Shown piece after piece: positions 46,376-58,059 of a DNA stretch of 64,000 nucleotides; position 1 is the first letter of the stretch; each line of letters opens with the position of its first letter. Source of the stretch: Sipunculus nudus (taxonomy: Eukaryota > Annelida > Sipuncula > Golfingiida > Sipunculidae); contig CM049322.1 of assembly GCA_026874595.1 (NCBI GenBank), positions 8,882,400 through 8,946,399 of the forward strand. Direction: 5' to 3'. The position numbers and the translations under genes were made by a program. The notes under the pieces were generated by a model. The model was not told the DNA's origin. It saw only the letters and a list, made by a program, of their open reading frames with translations, and did not search any database.

Positions 46376-47039
46376 GGTGAGACTTTTGAACATTGCTCCC
46401 TACCAATGATGAGCCCACTGTAGGCATAATCGGGAGACTGTGCTCAAGAATTATGTTTCACTTATGAACAAATACACCTTTTGTGGGGTTCTCAGTGTTT
46501 TGACCCAGGGAAGACACACACCCAGGGCTGTTGGAATGATATAGATGATTGAATGCAAATACAGTTTTGGGAGCATCCCTCAACTGGCACCCCTCCCCCC
46601 ATGGCAGAGATTTGCATTTATTAGAATGCAGATTTCTAGTTTCTTTTCAGGTATAAAGATTCCATTAATGGTGGAGGCTTGCATTCCTTAGACTGCAGAT
46701 TTTTAGTTCATTTTCATTTCTAAATATACCTATTAACTTTAATCAAATCATCTCTGTAGGAACTGTTGAAAATTTGGTAAAGATACCACAAAAGCTGAAA
46801 AAGATACTGCCTATTATCGTAGCATAAAGAGAGTCAGAATTTTTCTAAAATCTAAAATAAATGTTATCAGTAAAGCACTGCTAAAGGGTAAATGGGTTGA
46901 CAGATAATGTATGGCATCAGTTACTATCTAAAGTTGTTAAACATTTGTGCTTACTACCTGTACACCACTTAATTTGTTTAACAGACCTGAGTTTAGTCCA
47001 GAACTGGATGCTGATGGCCTCGCAGCCTGATATTGCAAG

Positions 47040-47400
47040 AGTCTCCATGGTCAAACTTATTGCTTATTGCCTCCACCAGAAGAGCATGCGTTTATCACCA
47101 TTTGTGTGCGTGTGTTTGTTCACAACAAAACTCACACAATCACAAACAGATTCTCATGAAATGTTCAGGGCATTTCAGGAATGGGCCAATTCGGGAATGG
47201 GCCAATGCAGAATTGATTATAAATATTTTGGTGTGGATCCTGCACCTGATCCAGATTCAGGAATGTCATCAAGGAATATTCACAAATGTACAGTCACAAT
47301 CGCATGGATGAACCTGGGTATATGGACCGGAAAAGTGAATGCAAACAAGGTATTGGGAGCTTCCACAATATGGACACCCCCCCCCCCCCCCCACCACTTC
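47040..47400 (+). repeat. Dispersed repeat (uninterrupted relative of 4787-5860)
   Basis: It contains TTTTGGTGTGGATCCTGCAC, GATCCAGATTCAGGAATG and CACAAATGTACAGTC in one piece. It is preceded by GCCTCCACCAGAAGAGCATG-type text and followed by a C-run at 47379-47392. The 186-codon frame across it is a by-product of the repeat. Adjacent parts (46560-46870 and 47400-47640) resemble each other (AATTTGGTAAAGATA.., TTAGAATGCAGAT). Confidence 0.6.
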
Positions 47401-47640
47401 CTTCCCCATGGCAGTGGCTTTAATTCCTTAGAATGCAGATATTTAGTTTATAATTAGTCCTGAAGTTTCTAATTAATCTAAATCAAATCATCTCTGTAGG
47501 AATTGTTGAAAATTTGGTAAAAATATGACAACAGCTGAGCAATATACTGCCTGTGATGTAATGTAAAGAGAGTGAGAAATGTCTGAAATCTAATATATAA
47601 TCAGTGAAGGGGTAATGGGGTTACAGATAATTTGAGATAA

Positions 47641-49201
47641 AGTATGGATTTTAGATACTCTCTTTGTTGAACTTTCTTCTTACCACTGGTACATCATTAA
47701 ATTAATTTATCTTACCCTGGTTATGAGCTACGGATAGAAAAAGATATGAAAATGACTTTTATCAAAATAAATGATATTTATTATTCAGTGTCCAATTTGA
47801 TTATCAACAAATGCCTTGCTTCAGTGTATTGCTGCATTGTAAAAGCCCCTGCTAGAAATTGGATTATGGAGTGCATATTCACTGCTGATGACAAGCTGTG
47901 GTCAGTACACTTGTATGAAACAGAATTAATGTCAAAACCACAGAGGTCAGATGGGGTGACAGCTGTATTTAAAGCGTGATCTGGGAGCTCACATCACATA
48001 AACGGGTGATTAGTCACGGGCTCACAGTATGACCCAGACCCCACATCGTGTGTAACAATTTACAGGAGGAAGTATTTAAACGCTCTGACCTCGTCCTTGG
48101 TTCAGAATCGTATCTGGTTCATTGGTAGTTTTATAATTATACATTCATAGTACCAGCTGGATCATAAACAAGTTTCATGGTGGTTGTTGTTTTTTTTTTT
48201 TTTTTATTTACATGTGTAAATACCAGTGATTCTGTATTTTGGGTAATGTAACTTGTAAGCTGGATAAGATTTTGTGGTTTTGTAACATGAAAAACATGGA
48301 TTGTTAGGCCTGTGACTTGTGAGGAGCCTTTAATCAATTTATCTTTAATCTTGTAATATTTATCTTTTAATTTCATATTTATCTTTAATTTGATTCCCGG
48401 TTCAGTTATTACTTTACTAGAAGTATATAAATGAAGACCAAGTTTAAATAATAATAGATATATAATAACTACAAATTACAATGGGTGTTAGTTAATTTTA
48501 GCAAGTTAAGTTACAGTGGAGCTTGCCATCTATCTATCACCTCAATTTTCATTTCTATGTGAGTGTTGCAGTAAATGGATGGGCATTTAAAGTATGGTAG
48601 ATCATGAACACACACACACACAAATAATTTTGATATCACAAAATGCTCCGTCAAAGCTGACAGCTAACTGCGGTGTTCAGAATGATACATGCATGCAAAA
48701 AAAGATATAATAATAAAAACAAATTGATTCAGATTAAAAAGAATGGATCACAAAATAATTGAGGGTTTCAGTTCAGTATTATTCGATGTTACACCCCCTA
48801 TGGCTTATGTACCCATGAAAAAACAGCTTTAATTGTTAATACAATCATGTGAATAGAGTATCTATAATGCAACATTTCTTCCCCATATTGATTGTAACCT
48901 TCAGTTCCCTTAGATACGTCTCATTGAAACAGATTAAAGATGTGCCAGTTAACTTTGGCTGTGTCTTAATTTCTGATAAAATCATTATCACACTTTAATC
49001 ACTTCCTGGTTAGTCTGAATCTCATGTTTTAAAAGTTTGATAAATCATTCACATAACCACATGCTCTCATTATGTCTTTTGTGGAGGATACAGCTGTGTT
49101 TCCATGGCTAAAGTTACAAGTCTCTTAAGGCACAGCCACAACAAACACTCTGCTGTGCTGCACAGCACCAGGCAGTGTAGAATGTACTGAGTCTGTTAAT
49201 T
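47641..49201. other. Gene-poor stretch
   Basis: No supported gene. A T-run at 48191-48205 and (CA)n at 48610-48621. Confidence 0.4.
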
Positions 49202-49510
49202 GTTAGGGCCCTTAGAAACGCTTCAGTTATTGATTCTTAACTTTTGAATCAATTTTCTATTCAGATCTTATTTAAGTAGTAAATTTCAGACTATTTAAAA
49301 AATAAAAGCAATTTAAAATTTTAGCAAATAAAAGAAAAATGTAGCTCTCCCTCTTTATTTTGCTACCATATATGTTACAATGCAAGTGGAGTGGTCCAAC
49401 ACTGAATGTTTAAAGTAGATTTGGGGGACATACATGATAAAGAGCTTTGACATCTTGAACTATTCTGCAATATTTCAGAGCTCACAATGGACTTCAGGAT
49501 GGTTTATTTT
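49202..49510. repeat. Dispersed ~450-bp repeat, copy 3
   Basis: GTAGCTCTCCCTCT, GCAAGTGGAGTGGTCCA, CAGAGCTCACAATGGACTTC match 9041-9473. The last part is missing. Confidence 0.55.
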
Positions 49511-49859
49511 TTTTAATGAACTCAACATTTTTCACAGTCAAACATTGTACCGCGCAGGACAACATGTGGCTTGGCCCTCAGAGACTTTGGCCAATAAGTC
49601 TCTTAATTTTCTGTGGTTGGCTTTCAGGGGCAGATCCAGGATTTAGAAAAAAGGGGGGGGGGGGTCCAACCATGGAGGACCTACAAAAAACTTTTAAAAA
49701 AAGATCAATAGGTCCGGAAAAGTGGGGGTCCAGGCTGCAAAATTTTGTCTGAAACCCCTAAAAAAAGCTTGCAGCGGATGAAAATAGGGGGGGTCCGGAC
49801 CCCTTTATCCGCTTCTGGCAGTATATTCATTGGGTTAAAATTTAGCGATTTCCACCTTT

Positions 49860-50130
49860 TTGTCCCCCGCATCCGCGGATGCGGGGAACATTGATTTGGG
49901 TTTGTCAGTCTGTCTCTGTCCGTCTGTCAGGTTTTGTTTCTGTGCGATAACTTTCCTAAATATTATTTGATTTCATTCAAATTTTGGTCAGTGATTGCTC
50001 TCATGCATACCCTGGTTTTGATTTGTTTTGGAGTGTCTGGCTTCTGTCTGTCTGTCTGTCTGTCTGTCTGTCACTCTGTCTGTCAGTCCTTTATCAAGCA
50101 TGAAAACCAACAAGATCCCAAAGGGGGGAC
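49860..50130 (+). repeat. Dispersed repeat opening with a 22-bp perfect palindrome; (CTGT)n inside
   Basis: Bases 49865-49886 are CCCCGCATCCG followed by its exact reverse complement. Downstream come CAGTCTGTCTCTGTCCGTCT, GTGCGATAACTTTCC and a (CTGT)n run at 50046-50072. No gene. Confidence 0.7.
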
Positions 50131-50349
50131 ATTAATTCCACAAGTTTTCATGTTATTGTTTCACTTTCAGTGACCTACACACAGTTTATCATTTCTTTTC
50201 TGAATCATTTAATTTTCCTGCAATGATCTCTACAATTTGAGAGGGACCCCGGGAACATGGAACAAGTTAAAATTCTTCTTCATTATAAGCAGTTAAATTA
50301 AAAGATCTCATATTATTCATAAAATCAATCTTTAATTTATGGACAATAT

Positions 50350-50851
50350 AAGGCCTGTGAATTGAGAGTCAACTTAAAATAGATTCAATTATCAATTCTT
50401 TACATTTCGATTCAATTATCAATTCACTTGTAACATATGCAGTAAATTATAGACTTCCAGACTTTTTCAGGAAAAATTGATTCAGTTCTCAATTCACTTA
50501 TAACATTTGATGTAAATTACAGACTTTCAGACTTTTTCAGAAAAAAATGGAAGTCAGTTTCCAGAATAGATGTTAGTAATTGCCAGCAAATAAAAGAAAA
50601 CTGTAGCTCTCCCTCTCTCTGTCACTGCCATTTATGTTTTTATGCGAGTGGATTGGCCCACCAGTGAACATTTAGGGCACATACACAATAAAGAGCATCA
50701 ACATCGTGAACTTCTCCATCAAATTTGAGATCCCTCAAAGGACATGGAGATGGTACATGCAATAAAATAATAATCAAAATGAATCGATTCGGAAGTTAAT
50801 AAAAGATTACAATTCAATGCATCAATTTTTCAATGCATTGTAACACCCCTA
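50350..50851. repeat. Dispersed ~450-bp repeat, copy 4
   Basis: The most complete copy: AAGGCCTGTGAATTGAGAGT to CAATGCATTGTAACACCCCTA, with an internal duplication of the CAATTCACTTGTAACATATG segment. Confidence 0.65.
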
Positions 50852-50870
50852 GAGAATTAAAGATCTCTTA

Positions 50871-51209
50871 GGCTAAAATAAAAAAAAAGGTATGGTTCTC
50901 AGGCACTTTTTTTTCAGAAATCAATGCGGGCGGGCGCTTTTTTTATTTTGAAATTTTTTGGTATGTTTCGATAAAAATGTCAAATGATAAGGGAAAAGCA
51001 TGAAAATAATAGTTTTGTTTTGCTAAACAAGTAAAAGCACTACAAAACAAAGGAAATTGCATGGTTTTATCTTCTTGAAAGAAATGTAAGAGTGGCAGCA
51101 GCTCAAAATTGGAAAGTTTTTATTGAAAATCAAAATAAAAATTTTTGATGCGGGGGTATAAAATTGATGCGGGCGGTGCCTGAGAACCATACCTTTAATT
51201 GTTTTGGCC
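50871..51209. mobile_element. ~340-bp inverted-repeat element (MITE), full copy 3
   Basis: GGTATGGTTCTCAGGCAC near the left and GTGCCTGAGAACCATACC near the right; the interior is the reverse complement of 651-988 (GATGCGGG, AAAGGAAATTGCATGGTTTT). 339 bp against 338 bp for the other full copy. Confidence 0.8.
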
Positions 51210-51544
51210 TTTATATAAATAATATCAAACTTTTCCTTTTCCATGTCATGGGCATAGATAATGTATATATGAGATGTGTAGATTGGGCATCTGAATCATG
51301 AAGGTTTTATATTCAAGATAATTCTCCTTTCAGGAATATTGCAAATTTGAAACCCTCTCAAACAATATCAGATTTACAAATGTGTGTTCACACTAGCAGA
51401 CAGTCAGTTAAACAGCCATGCATATCATTGGAGTTGTACTGATCTTTCAAATAAAATCCAATTAAATAGGTTGAGCATGGGGAGACGTGTCCTTATTAAT
51501 GGGTGAATTTGTTAACGTTAAACTGTGATGGCTGTTTTATCAGG

Positions 51545-52394
51545 GTTGCCATGACAACAACTGATGCTGCTAATCACACAGCCTCTGATCGTAATCATCT
51601 TATCGCCAGTTGATTACATCACTGTGTTTCTGTTTACAGATACCTCAATGAAGAGGATTTACGACGACGATTAAACCACACGGAGGGTGGTGGTTGTCAT
51701 GGCAGCCAGGTGAGTCACAATTCCCCCCCCCCCCCCAACTATCCCTTACTAATACTACACACAATCACAGCTTTTCTGTTGAACCCCATACTTCAAGGAA
51801 TAGTGGAAAAATGGGATATATTTAAATACAGGTCATACACCATTGCTTTCAGTTCATAAACTGTTGGTTTACAATTCTTATACTACTATTATGGGGTTCC
51901 AGTTCCTGTACTATACATTTACACTGCAATTTATATACTGTATGGTTACAGTTCTGATAGTAATACTTTAGGGTTTCCAGATCTTATAGTAGAGGTTTAC
52001 AGTTCGTATACTGCATATTTATAATTCTTATACTATATAAACCTTAATAACTTATATGCTGTGGATTTACATTGACTAAGTTATATAGGCTTGGATTTAT
52101 ATGCACACTACAGTTTTTTTTATCATGTTATATAGTCTTGTGCACTGACAACTCAAGTGCAGGTTAATGATTGAAGGTAATTGTTGTCGTGGTAACATAT
52201 TTACCATGGTGATAAAGGTAGTTCTCACTATAGAAGTAGTTGTCATGGTAACATATGTTGACCATGGTGGTAAAGCTAGTTGTCACCATAGTATTAGTAA
52301 TAGTTGTCATGGTAACATATATTTAACCTAGTAGTAAAGATAAGTTCAACCATACTCTTACCGAAGTTACTGTTGTAACAGTTGTCGTGGTTAC
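51545..52394 (+). promoter_or_regulatory. Array of RFX X-box-like motifs
   Basis: GTTGCCATGACAAC (51545), GTTGTCATGGCAGC (51693), GTTGTCGTGGTAAC (52183), GTTGTCATGGTAAC (52239 and 52303) and GTTGTCGTGGTTAC (52381). The RFX X-box is a near-palindrome of the form GTTGCCATGGCAAC. The last four sit in loose tandem units (56-78 bp) with ACATAT and TTACCATGGT, so part of the array arose by local duplication. Confidence 0.5.
51640..51709 (+). CDS. Possible internal exon (unidentified)
   Basis: 70 nt between acceptor GTGTTTCTGTTTACAG and donor GCCAG|GTGAGT. One frame is open, entered after one base: YLNEEDLRRRLNHTEGGG and so on. The charged start looks protein-like, but no family is recognised. The other two frames are less plausible. 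Confidence 0.35.
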
Positions 52395-52680
52395 ATATAT
52401 TTACCACAGTACTTATGTGATTGTGAAATACATTATGTTAGACTTTTAAAATTGACTCAGAAACAGTGATATTAATTAAGTGTATAACTTATACATGAAC
52501 ATAAGAAATAACCTTTCACTCAACTCTGCTTATACTTTGTATTTTCTTTAACAAATATATAAAACAGTGCTTTTAAACACTGATGAAAATCATTAATATA
52601 TTACCACTGCAGAATTAAAATATTTGAAAAATATGGACATATATATATTAAATTTAATCTAAACACATTGTACAGTATTT

Positions 52681-53120
52681 AGAGGGACATAATCAGAAGC
52701 AATATAATGCCTTTTCTTTCACAAATAAATTATCAGTTTAATTTTGCTTTATAAAAAAGTTTCCCAGCAAAACCATCCCAGCACACAGTCTCAGTACCTC
52801 AGATACAGCTGTTTAAGGCCTTGTTATGGCTCTGTGTGTTGGTAAACACAATCCACATATCTATTTACCATAACAAAGCCGCGTGGCCGGAGAGTTGATT
52901 GTGAGCTCCAACACACAATGTTTCATTGTATTACATTTTTGGGCCAAGTCAGTCAGGGCAGCTCATGATTGGCATGTGTTGTGGCTTTGCGATGCACACA
53001 GCCCTGCACACTGTGTTTATGTTGAAGCTTCAAGCCTGTGATTGTGCCCGGTCCACTGTTTTGAACACTGGTTTGCAGGAGTAAGCAAATGGTTTCAAGG
53101 CAATATGACTGACTGAAAGT
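52681..53120. mobile_element. Inverted, decayed relative of the 20070-20588 element
   Basis: AGAGGGACATAATCAGAAGC at the left and shared interior words (CAGTCAGGGCA, TGCAGGAGTAAGCAAATGG) match the reverse complement of 20070-20588. The far terminus is not recognisable. Confidence 0.55.
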
Positions 53121-53289
53121 TGGCACTCGAGCCAGTCATATCTGCGGCAAAATCTGGCCCGAACTGGCTCACTCAACAACGACAGAGTTTAACAGATTGA
53201 GTCGGTTATGTACAGTTGGATATTTAAGGTGAAAATAGAAGATACTGATAGAGTTGAAGATCATTGTTAGAGAGGTGGAGGAAGCCGGA

Positions 53290-53415
53290 GAACCTTGAGA
53301 GAACCACCGACCTTAGACGTGCCACAATAACCAACTCTCATGGCAGCGCCTGGGATAGTACCCAGGTCGCCAGCGGAGAAGGCCGAGCGTTTTACTGCTC
53401 AGCTGTCCAGGCCCA
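53290..53415 (-). repeat. tRNA-derived SINE, minus strand
   Basis: On the minus strand, CAGCTGAGCAGTAAAACGCT is followed by CCGCTGGCGACCTGGGTACT and ATCCCAG, a decayed tRNA head with a B-box-like GGTACTATCC. A tail GTCTAAGGTCGGTGGTTCTC and TTCTCCGGCTTCCTCC follows, a body type common in animal SINEs. Confidence 0.5.
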
Positions 53416-55689
53416 AAAGTCATCCTCTGACTCAAGATGAAAAGCAACAGAAACTCACAAGTTAAGGCGTCAATTTCTGTCTCAGTCTTGTATGTATTAA
53501 CCATCGAGCCCTTCATGAGACCTTTCTGCCCTGGCTGTTGCCTTCTGGGAAGATCGTCTGTCATTCTGGTGCTACCCAATCAACAGCTTGTATTCCACTG
53601 TGGCTTTATCCCGGTGTGGTCCATAATAGTCTGACCTTCACCCATTGTTTGAACACTGTCCAGCAAGGGTGACCCTTCCAGGATAGCAAGCTCCAAGAAG
53701 CGAAGCCCTTTGGGATTTGCACTTACAAGCTCTTTAGGTAGCCTTCCATATATGTACATATATATATATGCAGTATGTATGCAATACGTGTGTGTATGCA
53801 GCTAGGAATTGTACACATAATATTCTCTTGGAGTTGTTCCATATATATATATATGTATTCAATTTATATGCCAATTTATATGCCTATATACCTATGCATA
53901 GGCAGCACAATTTTGATCGCTCAGGCTAGTGATTGAAAACGCATACGCACTAACTTTGATGTCATTGCGTGACTTGTGCCTGGTGATAGCACAAATTAAA
54001 AAAACTTGTTTTATAGCACATGTATTACATGTAATTATTGCACTCAATCAAGTAAATAAAATCTTACCTGAACTCTCAATAATCCAGTTCTTGTAAAACA
54101 TCAGATACCAGTATGGGTGGATATTGCACTTCCATATTCTTTGAGTATAACGTTATAAGCTGCAGTCTTTTAAGTTTACATGCTATAGCTACTGAGTCTG
54201 GTCATTGCTAGTTTAGCTGAAAATAGGGTTAAAACAATGTACTGTCAGTCTCTATGGTTTTTGATAATTAATGTGCTGTTTGTATGATAATAAGGACTAG
54301 TCTCGTTAACTTAGTTACACCCATTATTGTTAAGCATATATATATATATGTTGTGGTGAAAAATATCATGAATTTCTGTTTAACATCAAGAAAAGTTCAT
54401 GTTACATTAATCAGCTGAAAGGTGTGGAAACTTTGGGCCAAGGTCTTAATCTCAAAGGCAAGCCCTCTTCTCCCAGAAGTTCTTTAGATCTTTATAAGTC
54501 TATATATATATATAAAGGTGCACTTGTTTCACCTAGTCAGAAGGTAGCTGTGGTTGTGTGCTACCTTGGAGCTGGAGAATAGAGCTACAGTACCAAAAAT
54601 ATTAATCCTTAAAGGTTTGGTAAAGTAACACATGCCAGTTTGAACCCCACTGGTGCCTCAATGGCAAAATGTATATAAAACTGATTATATAACATCTGAA
54701 GTCCAGAACTAGCAGAAGGCTTTATAGTAATGGATCAGTCTTATCAAATGGTCGCAATCTCTTTAAATTCAAAGGATATTACTGCCAACAGGTTATGGAC
54801 CCATCCTAAAAAAAAAAAGAAAAGAAAATGCCATGCTGCTGCCCAGTTTTAAGGGCTTATGGGATACAGGGTTTTCCCCTCTGTCACATGGACAGCATGT
54901 ACACTGTTGTACAGCCTGCTTTCATAAATTATACAAGCAGTGAAAACCGCCACGTTCATCACACATGTACAGAAAGACAAGCGACCTTGTGAGATCAGAT
55001 AGCATGCAAGGAAAATTGTGTTGTATCATCATGAATATTGACTGCTATGTGATCACGTCCCTAGGCAAATATTTTCTTTATTTAATTTGGCTGTGAGGTT
55101 ATGGTTGCATGTAAATCCTTTACCTTGAGCTCCTCAGGCCAAGGTCTTAACCACAAGGCTTTATTTTTAGCCTGCCTGACCTGGTTTTTGCATCATGAAT
55201 CAGTAATAGGGATTGTAAAGCTCAGAAAAAAAGTCTTGTCTGTGCTCAGTTGATGATGCCTTGTATAGAACCACAACAGATGCATTTCCCCCGGAGGGGA
55301 CAGATTTTGCCTGGCAAGTCAAAATTTGTTTGCTGTAATTAGTGTAAGAAACTGCATCACAGGAAATTAAGCTTTTGAGTGGTTTCTAATCTGTCTGTGA
55401 GTTACAGCAAAAGCACTGAAATTATGATAGTCCAGAGTGAAATTGCTGTTTACCTTATTTGACAGTACAACATCATAACCACTGCACTTTGGCTTCCTAA
55501 ATTTCCTACCAGTATTGTGTTATAAATGCACAAGAAGCAAAATTATTAGTACATGAATTTCACAAAATTTCATGAGTCTGAATTTTTATCTTGTTTATTT
55601 AAGTTTTATCATACCTGATTTGTCAGCCTGAATAAAAATTCAGAGTGTGACACAGTTTTATTTATAAAAATTTCAAATCTGTAAGAGAA
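53416..55689. other. Gene-poor stretch
   Basis: No supported gene. The phrase GGCCAAGGTCTTAA occurs at 54437 and 55138 in similar settings, perhaps two decayed SINE copies. Small TA tracts at 53760, 53840 and 54500. Confidence 0.4.
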
Positions 55690-56200
55690 TTCAGTCAAGT
55701 GAATTTCAAACTATGTCTCAATTTTAGTATAGTCAATATCTGAACCTTATATAGCATTGGTCATATGAATTCCAAACCCTGTCACAGGTTTAGTCATCTA
55801 AATTTCAAACACTGGCTTAGGTTTAGTCTGAATTTCAAGCCCTGTCACAAGTTTAGGCATGAATCTAAATTTCAAACCCTGTCTCAGGTTAAATCACCTG
55901 ACTTTTAAACCCTGTCACAGATATAGTCATCTGTATTTTAAATCCTGTCTCAGGTTTAGTCATGAATATAGATTTCAAACTCTGCCTTATATGCATTTAT
56001 ATAAATGTTATTTATTTAAACATTTTAAGCCTGGTCATGGTTATAGCCATGTGAAATGGAAGCCCTGCTAGCAGTGTTACATGTTTAGAGCTGTGAATTT
56101 TAAACCCTTAGCACAAAACAGGTCCAGGGCTGGTGAAGTCATGAGAACATTGAAGCTGTCTGTGGTTAGTCATGGAAATTTCAAGCCCTGCCACAGATTA
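55690..56200 (+). repeat. Degenerate minisatellite, ~35-bp unit
   Basis: Units of the form GTTTAGTCATCTAAATTTCA then AACCCTGTCTCAG repeat about twelve times. In one frame this yields a pseudo-repeat peptide (FKPCLRLNH, FKPCHRYSH), which I treat as non-coding. Confidence 0.75.
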
Positions 56201-56734
56201 GTTTGGCTGAGCTTGAATGTTAAGAGAGATCTCCAAACACGTTCCTCAGTAGCTGTATCCCGGCCTTTGTAAGTGGTGATCTAATCTGACTGTGTGCATG
56301 TGGACTTATCTGCCAGCACCCGTATTGGCGTAATAATGTCTGTATGTGCATTTACCATGATCAGGCCCACAGCAAACAAGTCAACTTGTGAGTCATCTTG
56401 GCTTCCGGGGATTCCAGAGGTCCCTCATGACTCGATCAACGGTGAGAATCAATAACGAAAAACCATCACTCTCCCTCGACAGGATGTTAGATTCTGAAGG
56501 CACTTCCATGGAGACCGGGATGATGGCTCCATCTTGTTGTTGTGGCAACAAAAAAAAAAATGGATGAATACAATCATTTGTGACATTTCACCGTCATTTG
56601 TCCAATTCCTTTAATTCATGCAAACCATCTTCTTATGTATTAGTGGTTGTTTGGATTGTCTTGAACTTTGAGGTACATTTTGGATATATTTTTACCCACT
56701 TCAAATATAAGACTGGTGGCATCATCTAAAATTC

Positions 56735-56985
56735 CTATCAGTTTCATGATGGAGGTTATGTTTTCACACAAATTGGCTTGTTTGTTTGTTTGTTTGTCTG
56801 AAAAGGATTACACAAAACTGCAGACCTAATTTCTGTGAAATTTTGTGGAACCCCTAGTATGACATGAATCAGGAAGGACCCCATCAAATTCTAGCCTGGG
56901 TCGAGAAAAATGGTGTGAATCCAGTAGGAGTGTTAAACCTTGGTGGAGGTATGCGCTCTTTCAAGTGCCCTTTAGTTTTAACTCA
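56735..56985 (+). repeat. Dispersed repeat (GGAGGTATGCGCTCT end)
   Basis: TTTCATGATGGAGGTTATG, (TTTG)n at 56789-56807, GATTACACAAAACTGCAGAC and a closing GGTGGAGGTATGCGCTCTTT. This is an interspersed repeat type I know from many marine animals. It shares style, not clear identity, with 47040-47400. Confidence 0.5.
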
Positions 56986-57059
56986 ATGTCCAGACTAACA
57001 AACACTATAAAACTGACAAAGCAGTCTAATGTTCAAGTTTCAGCTTGATGATGACGATG

Positions 57060-57145
57060 CAGCGGAACCTGTCTCATAAACCACTTGTGAATTAAAACCA
57101 CATTTGACCAGTTCCATTGATGGCCTTATTACACAGGTTTCACTG
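57060..57145. mobile_element. 86-bp pogo-like MITE
   Basis: CAGCGGAACCTGTCTCATAA and the reverse complement of the right end, CAGTGAAACCTGTGTAATAA, match at 16 of 20 positions. TA follows the right end. Confidence 0.6.
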
Positions 57146-57762
57146 TATTTTGCATTTAATGCAGGGGCATTAAGTGGATTTTAGAAAAATGGGAGCTCTA
57201 TACAATTTGTAAATATAAAAAAAATACATCATCCAATTTGCCTCAGCGTGACTCTGAGGGAGGCACATTGGCAAACTGATGGACATACAAACAGACATGT
57301 TGACTGATACCCAGACAGGCTGTCAGCCTCCTAGCCATGGGAGTTGGTTATCTGGCTAAGACTTGTATGGTCTTAGCTTGGATCATACAGAGAACTTGGT
57401 CAGGGACGCCTGTATGAACCAGCAGGATCAGTCCGCTCAGAAATTACATCAATATAGGAATTTGTGTACACCAGCATGTGATCAACGTTTTACGACCACG
57501 GCGGTGGTGTGGGTCTGGGTCAGAGTATCGGGATGCAGCCAAGTGCATTCAGGCAACATTTATTTAGGAGCCGTTTTTACATGATTAACATTCTTCTTGT
57601 TACAGTGAGACCTGTCTTGGTAGTGTGTGGGCTTTCATGTGGATCACGCATGGTTAATTCCCAGTTGGAGTTTTGGATTCTGAGGAGTAGGGATGCTAGG
57701 TTTGTCCCCCATCTCTCATCTTCTGCATCCTTTAGTATATCCTCAGTCTGGATGCAGGGTCA

Positions 57763-57776
57763 GTCGCCATGGCAAC
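57763..57776 (+). promoter_or_regulatory. Single RFX X-box-like motif
   Basis: GTCGCCATGGCAAC differs from a canonical X-box at one position. It is isolated from the array at 51.5-52.4 kb. Confidence 0.3.
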
Positions 57777-58040
57777 CAAGCGATCAGTAAAACATCACTC
57801 ACTTTATGTCTTATGAATCACGAGCACTTAATTTGACTGGACGGTAGTTGGTAAAAATTACCAAGGTAACAACAGGATGTAATTATAATGCTGTTGTCTG
57901 GAGATGCAGGTGGTGAACTGACTGGAGCAGTGACATACAGGCTGTTAACGTGCTGGTGGTTGTTTAAGGATAGAAGGTGGTTAGAGGACCAGGATATAGT
58001 GATTAATAATTTATAACCAGACTACCCCCAGGTTGCATTC

Positions 58041-58059
58041 TAGTGCCCTCTGGTGGCTG
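58041..58059 (-). promoter_or_regulatory. CTCF-type binding motif (reverse)
   Basis: On the minus strand CAGCCACCAGAGGGCACTA contains CCACCAGAGGGCACTA, the canonical CTCF core without mismatch. Its direction is opposite to the motif at 11733. Confidence 0.6.

Noticed and set aside
46897-47457. 186-codon plus-strand frame
   Set aside because: It runs through a dispersed repeat also present at 4787-5860 and ends in a C-run; no domain is recognisable.
55859-56272. Apparent repeat protein (FKPCxRxSH)
   Set aside because: Translation of a degenerate minisatellite; the unit is not a stable multiple of three and frames break repeatedly.
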